From assembly GCA_963978895.1 (NCBI GenBank), contig OZ022238.1, forward strand, positions 8,643,355 through 8,707,354: a stretch of DNA of 64,000 nucleotides, written 5' to 3'. Of the stretch, positions 54,211 to 64,000 are shown piece by piece; position 1 is the stretch's first letter, and every line of letters begins with the position of its first letter. The notes beneath the pieces were generated by a model. That model made no database searches. It saw only the letters and a list, made by a program, of their open reading frames with translations, and was not told the DNA's origin. Both the position numbers and the translations under genes were made by a program. The DNA comes from Erpobdella octoculata (Eukaryota > Annelida > Clitellata > Hirudinida > Erpobdellidae).

Positions 54211-55379
54211 TCCTTCTTTTTTTCATTCACTTTTGATTACGATTACACCCGCCGTTATCAGAGTTTTCCAGCGCTAGTGCATGCTGGAAAGATTGGCATA
54301 ATAGTGATAATAATAGCTAATCAATGTCTTCCAATCAATCAATTAATCAATCAATCGCGTATATTTAAATAGCGCTATTTCCGTGGCCATGAAAAGTATG
54401 AAAGTGATAATGAACTTAAAGAACCGTATGAAGACATTTTAAACTGGGTCAGATGAGAACGAAGATGAACATTAATTCTCTAAACAACTGGTTCCATTAA
54501 AAAAGGTCAACTCGATTTCTAGATCACAATAAAGACAACATGATGGGTTTCATTTTGGTGCAAAAATGTAGCTACCTACATATACCTACTATTTGTTGAA
54601 GTTCTGTTTTCAAATTCTGGTGAGAGAAGAAAATAATTTTGATGACGGTTGTAATAAAAGAGTTTAAATTCAAAAATCACATTCTACTTATTATTAAGGC
54701 CTGTTGTAAATTTTAGAAAGCGCTGGGAACATTTTTTTCAGTGATGGTAGGCCCTCAGACCAGCGGAGGCCCAGGGCGAAATCGAAATCCCCACCAAGCC
54801 CCCTCTCTACGGTCCTGCTTCTTATGCCAAAGAAAACCCCCTCATATTTAGAAAATTTGTTTTAAAAAGAAAAGAAAGCCCGGCGCAGGCAAAATTTTTT
54901 TTTGACTACCTTCAGTCTGCAGTCTTCCTTTTGGTATCTTTAAGAATTTATTAAGGATAGAAAATAAAGACTACAAACTGAAGATAGTCAAAATCAGTCT
55001 CTAAGCCAGTTAAAGCAATTGTAAAAAAATAAGTTTATGAATAAATGTAGCACCCCCCACCCCTACCAAAAAATTGCAGGACCTTCCGATTTGGCTTAGT
55101 TGCCTGCCCCCTAGTTGCACCCCTGCCTTAAGGGCGGGGTCCTGGGACCTCTCCTGAATCCGCCACTGGAGAAGCAAGCCTAACATTCAAATTTTAGCTT
55201 GATTGGATGACTGAAAGCTAGTTAATTTTTACCTTTCACGGTTTGCAAAAATTCAAGGAAGTAAGCAAGCAATACTGGCAGTGATGTTAATATAAGGAAT
55301 TTAACAATTGAAGAGACCTAATGTGTAAACATTATCATAGCGATCTCTATTGTCCCCCTCTTCCTAAACTTCAAATTCC

Positions 55380-55600
55380 CCACAAAGTCAAAGGGTCAAG
55401 ATGAAACCCTGACTACGAGGTCATGGATACAAGATTTTCAAAATGTCAGAAGGGACCTTCAAGCAGAAATTTTTCAGCAGCAGATATAACATAATGGTCA
55501 ATGCCTGGAACCAGTTGAGTGAAAAAACAGTTTCCTTGGAATCGATCATCAGCTTCAAAATAACACCTGGACAAATTGGTTTTCATTTTCAACTTTTATC
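55380..55600 (+). pseudogene. LINE reverse transcriptase C-terminal remnant
   Basis: The open stretch from 55443 reads KQKFFSSRYNIMVNAWNQLS then SLESIISFK, the RxxFFSxRVVxxWNxLP...SxxxFK signature found at the C-terminus of many LINE reverse transcriptases. No other RT motif is found nearby. Confidence 0.55.
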
Positions 55601-57158
55601 TTGCAGTGGTTCTCACACAAACGTTTTAGTCTTTTGGAATCTAAACCGCGTTATTATATGATATTCTATTTACAATGTTCACATTTCAAACATTTACATT
55701 GTTTTAATTTTAAATATTTATTAATATTTATTAATAAATTGCAGTTAAAATACATTTTGTACAAAATTTTATAAAATATAAGTATTTATCGCATTATAGA
55801 ACGAGTATTAATTAAAATGCTGACGACTGATTAACTTTTACATTTTAGGCGCTTTTTTATTTTATTTGAGCGGGTCGCGAATATACAAACAGCCTCGGAA
55901 ACTTCCACTTGCATATTAATTAGTGTGCTATATATAGAACAGCACTGGCTATGTTAATTCTGCACTAGTCGTCAATGGAAATGCCAATCACGTGCTTAGT
56001 GTATTTTTGAAATGTTTACACTGCGCTCAACTGCTCTGCACTAAATTTTTTCTCCGAAACACTTGTCATTAAAGTTAAAGTTCACTAAAACTTGGGTTTT
56101 CAAATTTTGCAGACGACTCAAAACTATGTTCGAGGGTCCCCAACAAAGAAGCCAAAGTATGGCTAAGAAATGAGTTATCTTGAACTTCTACTATTGATAC
56201 TATTCTACTCTAATCTAATGGTTTACTGTTACTGTTTAAGCCACTAAGCTGACAGCCAAGCTACTGAAAAATCTCTGCTTAAGGGTCACTTTCAACTTTT
56301 GAAGATAATTATATCCATAAACTTTTTCTTAAAATTATTTTTTTGGGTATGGACTCTAGTCTATATACACCATTGATATATACTATCAATGATATACACA
56401 GTATTCTAGATTAGGTTTGACCATAATCAATCCAGTACCACTAGTAAACGCTTGAACCTTGCTTAGTTAAGTAGTTTTTTTAAATCCATCAACAGCTTCA
56501 AAATAATGCTTTGAAAGATTGGATTTCAACTTTATTTTGTAGTGGTTGTCACACTGAACCACTTTAAACCATGTTATGTTAAATTTCATTCTGTAGCTAT
56601 TCTATCTAAACCACTTGAAATCTTGTTATGCTATATTCTTGTTTTAAGCTAAACACATCTATAACCTGTTTAACACAGTAATAGTTATTTAAAGTTTTAC
56701 TTTGAAATGAATCAATTTAGAAATGTTCCTAATTTCAAAGAAATTCTGAAGACATAGACAATGAAGCACTGCTTTATATTTCCTTGTCATAATTTTCAAA
56801 ATGAAGATAGAAACAATATAACATTTATAAAACAACTTATACCACTCTCCTAAATACTTGATATGTAAACATGACAAATATGAGAAACTTTTAAATGACT
56901 ATAAAAATGAGAACCCAATAAAAAACATTGCACAAAAAACAGTAAAGATTCAAAACAAAGTTATTACACTAATAGAACTTATGCAATACTTGATATATAT
57001 ATATATACACCACTCTCCTAAATACTTGATATGTAAGCATGACAAATATGACAAACTTTTAAATGACTATAAAAATGAGAACTCAATAAAAAAATTGCAC
57101 AAAATCAGTAAAGAACCAAAGAAAGTTATTACACTAATAGAACAACTTATGCAATATT

Positions 57159-57201
<43 letters not shown>

Positions 57202-57367
57202 CATGAAAAACATACGTAACTTTCAAATGACTATGGAATTAAGAATTTTTTTTGAAACCAGTAAAGAACAAACACGCAAATAAAACCAATAATAGAACAC
57301 TAATAGAACAATATTTTGTTTGCACAAAAAACAATAAAGAACACTAAAAGAAAAACAAAATGCTGCA

Positions 57368-60300
57368 TCACTTTTTAAAATGAGTTTTTCCAAGTCCAAT
57401 ATTTCTATTTACACATTCAGACAAGTTATGACGAGCAGGTGCAAGCAGGCGTCTCCTTGGCATGCTGTAATCGTGAAGATTATCGCGAAGAATTGCCAAT
57501 TTTCTGGGACGGCCTGGTTCCCCTGGAGCACTTCCTCGCAACACTTTTCTTCGGCGAGCCAAGGCAGTTGATTGAATAGAAATTGTACTGCGTTTCGCTG
57601 AGGCGTTGCCACCTCCACAATATTTTCCCAGTGTGTGCAGTACACTCGCAGCAGCATTCGCAGTTGCCACTGTTTTTAAAGTTTTTATGGCAGAGCAAAC
57701 AGCTGGAAAAAATTGCTCTTTGTTTCTTTTTCCATGACTGAAAATGCGTTCCTCACACATCCTGTAGAATTCTTTTACAGCACTTTCATATTGCTCGTCT
57801 GGAATTTGAAGGCCTGCAGATTCAAGGTTTGAGTTCTCATGATCTGGGATTGAGTTCTCATGATCTGGGATTGAGTTCTCATGATCTGGGATTGAGTTTT
57901 CACAATTAGAGAATGTATCAGGGGCTCCACGATGCAAGCTATCTAGCCATCCATCAACAGGTCGATGTCCACAGGCAACCACAAACATTAATTCCCTAAG
58001 ATCACTAGCATGGTAATTGTGACCAGCATGTGGTTGCATGGACAAGACATAGTAGATGTGCTTGCACATTTTGCCTGTACAGCCAGCAAAACATGTGCAG
58101 ATGAATGTTGCTAGATTAACCACATAGCTTTCATTTTTATGTGGTTGAGACGATGAAACCTCAAAAAAATCTTTTGAGGTTTGGGTAATAAGTTGGCCTT
58201 CATATTTTGGGAACCTTGCAGGTGGTCTCTGGAGACGATTTGAAGAAAAATCAAGAAGCCTTCTTTCGTAATAAGATGAAAACTTCTTGCTTACAAACTG
58301 AAGCATTTGAACCAGATTGAATGCTCTAGTTCGATGGAATATCTAAAAAAAGATACTTTTATAAAAAATGACAATAATTTTTTTGCTGTTTTTGGTTAAC
58401 TATAACGACTAGATGCAAATAATATAAAAAAAATTATGCTTACTGAAACTGAACCAGTAAATTGAAATAACAACATAAACATTAGCTTTAAAAGCATAGA
58501 AATTATGCGGCATGAATAAAAAAATTAACAGAAAATAAACTAATAAGCATTTCTTAACAAATATATTATAGTTACATCTACAGTCAAAAACTTGAGCACA
58601 TTAAATGCAAGAAATTAACCTGGTCCTTAAGAATGCGCATGGACGCTTCAACATAATTGTTTTTGTTGTTTCCTCTCAGTTTTTTTCCACTTCTGAATGA
58701 CGAACACCATCTCATTCTCCTTTCCCATAGATTTATCACATACTCAAGGAAGTTCGAATATTTGTTGACAAGTTGATCAACTCGCAGCTGTTCAAACCTA
58801 ACAATTGACAAAAAATTGTGATTAATTTATTTAAATTGTTATAATAACCATAATAGTAAAGTTTTGCACTATGATAAATTTTAAAAACTTCAGAGCAGTG
58901 ACTGATAAATAAATATAATTATACTAGTGGGGTACCCAGCGTTGCCCGGGGTTTTTAAAGGTTTTTCTAATGCTTGTCTCTCTCGCTCCCGCTTCTTTCC
59001 CCGCTCCTGGTCGCTTTCAACGTTTGTATGTATGTATGTATGTATGTATGTATGTATGTATGTATGTATGTATGTATGTATGTATGTATATATTGCATTT
59101 CAACAATATCTATATGGTAATATTGTTTGTACTGTCAAGGCTGTTTAAAACTAATAATTAAACTGGATAATTGTTTTCTTTACTTTATAAGTAGTTCAGC
59201 CTCTGTTCCTGCAAACATTAATTTTTTTGTCCATGCAAAAAGAATTGGTCGATCTGAACGTTCAATTTTGTGAGAGCTGAGCAACAGCCATCGCCAAACT
59301 GCTTGCAAAATGTGAAACTGACAAAGATACTGCTCACACCTGGAAATTGAAATGATTTTACTATATGTTTTTCTTACCTTTATTAATACAATAAAGCAGA
59401 AAAAACCTACCAAATCTTACTCCCCATAATTAATTTCTGTTAGAAATGATTTATTAAACAAATTAAACAAAGTGATATAACACTTACTGTGGCCAAGCAT
59501 TCATAAGTGCTGCTTGTTCAGAGGTGCTATCGTCTGTCATAACAAACTCTGGCCCAACACTTTTACCACGATTATAAAAACTGTCTTCTGGCAAGACTTT
59601 CTTCATTAGTGTGAACAAACTAGTCAAAATTTCTTTACTCTCAGAAGGTGTAATCCCTACAGCCAGAGGCAATGCTAAAAGCAAAAACAAGCAAATCATT
59701 GTCATGCAACAGTAGCTTAATATTCATCAATAACATACTACTTGTGTTTTTTATAAAAAAAAACTAGGATGAATCTAAAGGTACCTCCAGCTTTGCTGTG
59801 CGTCATCAGAAGAAAGATTCGAAAGCCATCACGGTCCATGCCACCAGACGAATCAACAAACATGAGTTCTCCAGATTCTTTAATATATTTATGAACTCTT
59901 TTCATAAATGGTGTACATATTGCAAGAACTTTAGAACTCTGACAATCCTCTGATGCCACGCATACTTCACCAAACTCATCATTTATCTTTTCAACAAATT
60001 CATTAAGTCTGTCATTATTTCCATGTTCTCCATATTCTTTTTTAAACAGTTTTGTGAAAACATAATGACAGTGACGGTAGTCTGGACAGATGGATCGATC
60101 TGCCAGCTTTACTTCGAGTTGATCTTCATCAGCCAGATTGTCTTCAATTTCCATTTTTATATATTCTAACGCAGTGTTGGGGCTATGACCATCATGAAAC
60201 AAACTCTCGAGTTTTGAATCCACTTCCAGTAGGACCCTTTGATGCCTTAAGACATCAGCAGCAAAAAGAGGATGATTGTGGGCCCACAGGAGAGTTATTT

Positions 60301-61540
60301 CACAGGGATATTGTGAGTCATAAACAATTGTTCGTGGTCGTTTCTGAGGAGGTCGTATCTTGACTCTCAAGCTGGTATTACACCCGGTGTGTCTACGAAC
60401 CCCTAACTTACCATTTCTAACATTATGTATACAATGCATTGTTCGGTTCAACAGAAGCTTTTTTCCAGAACACTTTTGGCTGTTTCGAATATTAAACTGC
60501 ACTCTGCTCTTTTTATGAAATTCAGTCAACCAGGTATCAAATTCATTTTCATCTTTCAAGTTGACATGGAATGTGGATTCAAATGACAACTCTTCATGAC
60601 TGTTAAATGAAATGACTTTATATTGGAACTGAGCTTCGGTTGGAAGGACCTGAATCGATAAAAACTTAACATTCAAGTTCTATTGTTTCAAGTTATGATT
60701 AATTTCAATATCGATGAGCAAGAATAAATATACAGCACTTTACCATTTTTTATAAGATAAAAAACTTGCACATCTATTGTCTCTTGCTATTTACCCTGGC
60801 CTAAGGTCAAGAAAGAAAGGCAAAGAGGGAAAATGGTAAAGAGATAGTTATGTTGTGCATTTAACTATAACATGGCTGTTAATTTTGCCAGCCATACCAG
60901 TTTTCTAGGCCCTATTGTTGCTACTTACCTTTGAAAGTGGTTCTGGGAAGTCCACTTGTTTGATCTGAGCTTGCAGTTGCTCACTTGTACCATCAGCTGC
61001 TTCTGACTGATGTGCCTGTAATATTGTTTATCATTGGTATCAACATTGTTAGTTGAGCTTGAAGACAAATTATTTCAATTATTTCTATTAATTTTGTTAC
61101 TACATACCTTTGAAAGTGGTTCTGGGAAGTCCACTTGTTTGATCTGAGCTTGCAGTTGCTCACTTGTACCACCAGCTGCTTCTGACTGATGTGCCTGTAA
61201 TATTGTTTATCACTGGTATCAACATTTTTAGTTGAGCTTAATGACAAATTATATCAATAGGCGTCATAGGCTTGTTGTTATTGTTGATACTTACTTTTGA
61301 AAGTGGTTCTGGGGAAAGAGTAGCAGCTGACACTTCAAAGTTAGGATCAACTTCTGGCTGACATGGCTGTGCAATATTGTGTATTATAAAATTAATTGTT
61401 GAGAGTATTTGACGCATGAAACTTATCAGCATTGGAACAGATATAATAACAATTATAATAACCGAAACACAAACCAACGGCTTTTTCTTTAACAGCTTCA
61501 ATCGAAGACGATTTCGCACGTTGTTATTAATACTATTCAT
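57368..61540 (-). CDS. MULE transposase with DDE core and SWIM zinc finger, 8 exons, intact
   Basis: Exons: 61295-61540, 61108-61194, 60929-61015, 59785-60649, 59488-59674, 59184-59339, 58620-58797, 57368-58342. They sum to 2781 nt (926 aa) without stop or frameshift. It should bind the element's ends and catalyse cut-and-paste transposition. The catalytic residues are D406 (MFVDSSGG), D476 or D477 (VMTDDS) and E593 (NNYVEASMR), with the C-x2-H element CQFH at 497-500 between the second D and E as in MULEs. The SWIM finger is C684-x-C686...C695-x-H697 (CTCFAGCTGKMCKH). The start ATG at 61540 is the first in frame. Exon 1 encodes a likely membrane segment (residues 22-42, VCVSVIIIVIISVPMLIS). 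Exons 2 and 3 are 87-nt tandem duplicates whose PEPLSK end also closes exon 1. A basic C-terminal tail may aid DNA or nuclear binding. Confidence 0.9.
57835..57900 (-). repeat. 24-bp coding tandem repeat in the MULE transposase
   Basis: A 24-base unit encoding NSIPDHEN is repeated three times, almost identically, in the last transposase exon after the SWIM finger. It keeps the frame open. Confidence 0.9.
58924..59090 (-). mobile_element. Helitron-like fragment nested in a MULE intron
   Basis: The - strand 3' terminus CTAG|T at 58924-58927 is preceded by CCCGGGCAACGCTGGGTACC, then the GAGCGAGAG purine-rich side. It is cut off at a TATG array (59022-59088). It lies between transposase exons 6 and 7, so it entered after or together with the MULE without breaking the gene. 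Confidence 0.65.
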
Positions 61541-61769
61541 TTTTTTAATCGAAGGTGAAGCAATGAAAAACAAAACCGAACCCACTCAAACAAAAAATTT
61601 TGGCGGGTTTCGGGAAGCTCAGTCCAATATATAGCACACTCTAATTAGTATGCACATGGAAGCGTTCACGATTTAAATTAGGTGAAACTTTCACTCAGTC
61701 TATATATAGCACACTAATTAATATGCAAGTGGAAGTTTCCGAGGCTGTTTGTATATTCGCGAGCGGGTC

Positions 61770-61890
61770 ATTCAGATAAAAAACAACTTAGCCGTATTAG
61801 CCTCTAGAATCTAGAATACTCTCTAGATCTAGAGCTCTACTCCTCTCTTTTATTTTTTACTCTTCTGTTGCTGATAATCAAGGGAAAGTA
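61770..61890 (+). promoter_or_regulatory. Residual TONSL upstream region, squeezed against the MULE
   Basis: Only 121 bases separate the MULE target duplication from the TONSL ATG. They contain repeated CTCTAGATCTAGAG-like palindromes (61810-61840) and a pyrimidine-rich CTCCTCTCTTTTATTTTTTAC run. The MULE gene is transcribed away from TONSL, so both may share a divergent promoter zone. Confidence 0.4.
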
Positions 61891-64000
61891 ATGTCGTCCG
61901 AAGACTATTTAGAAATTGAAAGTCAGTTTGTAGAAATTTGTTTACATTACCGATACATGTTACGTTGTTTTCACCATCAGAAATTGAAGTTATTATTAGT
62001 TTATCATAGTTGTAGAATTATAGACAGTTTTAGTTAGTAAGTAGAGTAGGTAATCACTGGTCATTTACTTTGACAATCTGGGCTGAAATTATTTTAAAGT
62101 AAAGCACAGTAACACAGTTGAAAAAAATTGTAAATGGGATTAAAGCTTTTAATTTAAAAGTGAACTTATCGTCTACTTATCAATTATTGATCTAAATTTA
62201 TTTTTTATATTAGGATTTTATTTATATATTTAATAATAATTTTATATAAATATATTATTTTAATATTTACATGTGCCAATATAAAATAAATAGAATTTTA
62301 TTACAGTGTCTGCAATTCAAAAGTCCTCCATAGGAAACATTTAGCATGAATTATTTAAAATTTTAAGCAATTGCACTTTTCTCAAATCCAAAGTCTGCTG
62401 ACAGACATCGAACATACATTTTTTAGCACAGAACTCACAAAATATTTTAATCACAGTCCTTCCACCTATAGTAAGGAAAAAACCTTCTTTAATATAAATA
62501 TCTTAACAATAAGAAATTAATTGATGTTATACAGACCTGCATGTGCACACCAGTGACGGGAATCACAAAGTGTTGCTACGGTTAACTGTTGCGTGGCGGG
62601 CATATCCTTCTTACACAAGCTTCTTGTTGCGACATTCCCGACATCTTCATATGTAGCCATCATTGCATTTATTGCTTTCCAAGCAACAAGGAACATGACA
62701 TATTTTTAAAACTATGCTAAATGTGACATCACATAAACCATTTTGAATGCTAAAAAAAATCTGCATCCCAAACTTCTAACCACTCTGATGCTGGCAATCA
62801 TAGCTGTTGTGCGCAAGGTCGTATTTAGCTAGCCAGGCTATGCAGCTATCATTGTCTGACAGCACCTCAAGGAAAATTGTGTGGACTCTGTCAAGTTTAA
62901 AAATAATAAAAAATAAAATTCTGTATTGTATTATTGCATCACAGAATCAGAATATAAATGATTTTTTTCAAATGTTCAAACTGGTGGGTTCAGATAGGCC
63001 GGAAAATTAGTTCTTATGTCATGAAAGAATGATATAGAGTTCATGGTTGGAGATAATTTGTTATCAGTGTCCATTATTATTATTTTATTTATATTCTGAT
63101 AACAATTTAATTGTAATTAAGGTTTAATCAAGAACAAGAAGAAAGCAAGGAGAAGAGGAAACACAAAAGCTCTTTCGGAAACATGTAGAGAGCTAGGTGT
63201 TGCTTATACTAATATAGGTATGGTATATTTGTTTCGTGCATAATCTTATTCTTATTCTTGGGATATTCGAACTGTTTGTTAATAATGATTATGCATTTTA
63301 AGTTTTCTTTTCTTTGAAACTGTCTATTAACTCTTAGATTTATAGAGGCTGTGAAGAATAATTAAAGTATTTAATTTTTTCTTTTACCCATTATTATTCA
63401 TTTAATGATTAAATATTTGTCAGTTTTGTGACTGTATTTTGTATACAAGAGATATACAGATGAAGCAGTATAGGTGGCTGTTATGTGATATGGCCACTGC
63501 ATGAAGACATTTATTAGTTTCTTTGCTGAAGTGTATTACACAAAGTGGCGCTGTAATGGCATGACCTTTACGCTTTGAAACCTAATTTTAAAGTTTATTG
63601 TGAAAAGTTAGTTTTATCACTGTTTTAATTTTTTTTATAATGTTCAAAAACAGGAAAGTATGATGATGCCAAGGAAGAACTTACAGAAGCATTGGAGATC
63701 AGCACGTCAGATTCAGACTTTCTCGATCAGGCAAAAGCTCACAGATTTTTCGGCGAGGTCTTCATGAAGCAGGGCTTGCACAAGATAGCACTTCAACATC
63801 ATGGAAAGTGAGTCACTCATTTTGTTAGCTCATCCAATCACTTTTCTGACTGCATATTCATTGATTACATTGCATTGCATACTCAAAATTTCATATATTA
63901 GAAAATAACTTATCTTTAACCGCTTTGTCTTCCGCTGTCTAGTATTTTAATCAATCATTCAAATTCTTATTTGCTCTCAGATATTTGGATTTGGCTGTCC
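61891..64000 (+). CDS. TONSL: TONSL (Tonsoku-like) N-terminus, partial
   Basis: Exons: 61891-61921, 63122-63217, 63654-63807, 63981-64000 (cut by the window end). The joined frame begins MSSEDYLEIESLIKNKKK and continues with GKYDDAKEELTEALEIS, AKAHRFFGEVFMKQG and HHGKYLDLAV. This is colinear with the first tetratricopeptide repeats of TONSL, a scaffold that with MMS22L reads unmodified H4K20 on new chromatin and loads RAD51 at damaged replication forks. Splice phases (1, 1, 2) all agree. Exon 1 has only ten full codons; it was chosen because its donor (GTCAGT), phase and charge pattern match the family start. The ankyrin and LRR parts lie outside the window. Confidence 0.8.
62341..62696 (-). 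CDS. Small unrecognised spliced reading frame inside TONSL intron 1
   Basis: Exon 62537-62696 (start ATG at 62696) joins exon 62341-62465 to give 94 aa. A clean donor (CAG|GTCTGT), acceptor (CTATAG) and matching phase support the join. The protein starts MFLVAWKAINAMMATYEDVG and has a Cys-rich second half (CEFCAKKCMFDVC). An AATAAA signal on this strand lies about 40 bases past the stop (62297-62302). I recognise no family. A further - strand segment at about 62772-62895 (VLSDNDSCIAWLAKYDLAHN) also looks coding and may be part of the same gene or an old transposon. Confidence 0.35.

Larger units (their letters stand above)
55877..61760 (-). mobile_element. Complete Mutator-like (MULE) DNA transposon
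   Basis: A 62-bp terminal inverted repeat starting GCGAATATACAAACAGCCTC lies at 55877-55938 and, inverted, at 61699-61760. A perfect 9-bp target duplication GAGCGGGTC flanks it (55868-55876 and 61761-61769). The 5884-bp element carries one intact-looking SWIM-type MULE transposase on the - strand. Just inside the right TIR, 61625-61680 holds a diverged repeat of the TIR interior (ATATATAGCACACT...AATTAGTATGCA). Intron 7 of the transposase contains a Helitron-like insertion. The near-perfect TIRs and target duplication point to a fairly recent insertion. Confidence 0.95.

Noticed and set aside
61541..61585. Longer N-terminus for the MULE transposase
   Set aside because: The codon at 61583-61585 is GTG; the first ATG in frame is at 61540, so the start was placed there.

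Overview
This is AT-rich animal nuclear DNA. Every gene I can assign is split by GT-AG introns, the proteins are metazoan (arfaptin, SLC26A11, ARL16, TONSL, an Ig-domain protein), and introns and intergenic DNA are packed with microsatellites and transposons. The exact phylum cannot be fixed from the sequence; an invertebrate, perhaps a lophotrochozoan, is my guess.

Layout. 1-4099: no assignable gene, repeats. 4100-11670 (+): complete 8-exon arfaptin gene (478 aa), whose intron 4 holds a 2.3 kb fold-back DNA transposon carrying a decayed Ulp1 protease/PHD reading frame. 14454-27783 (-): an 8-exon gene for a secreted protein with five Ig-like domains (556 aa), with introns full of Helitron-like elements, a SINE-like retroposon, a 157-bp tandem array and a hAT element. 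27.5-29.7 kb: a hAT transposon remnant split by a second hAT-type element. 30304-33886 (+): 4-exon ARL16-like small GTPase (210 aa) with unusual switch regions. 33.9-36.9 kb: LINE remnant and a second full copy of the Helitron-like composite. 36980-52459 (-): 22-exon SLC26A11-type anion transporter with STAS domain (659 aa), a possible alternative last exon, and an 18-copy minisatellite that multiplies one of its 3' splice sites. 52.5-55.9 kb: repeats and a LINE scrap. 55877-61760: a complete, apparently intact Mutator-like transposon (62-bp terminal inverted repeats, perfect 9-bp target duplication, 8-exon SWIM-domain transposase of 926 aa on the - strand). 61891-64000 (+): start of TONSL, with a small unrecognised spliced reading frame on the - strand inside its first intron.

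The genes do not form an operon or pathway. The main biological interest is the interplay between repeats and genes: a MULE sitting about 120 bp upstream of the TONSL start codon, duplicated splice acceptors next to two exons, and nested transposons whose target duplications and empty sites can be read inside the window. All exon joins were chosen by hand from homology, reading phase and splice consensus; total coding lengths are exact multiples of three in every complete model.
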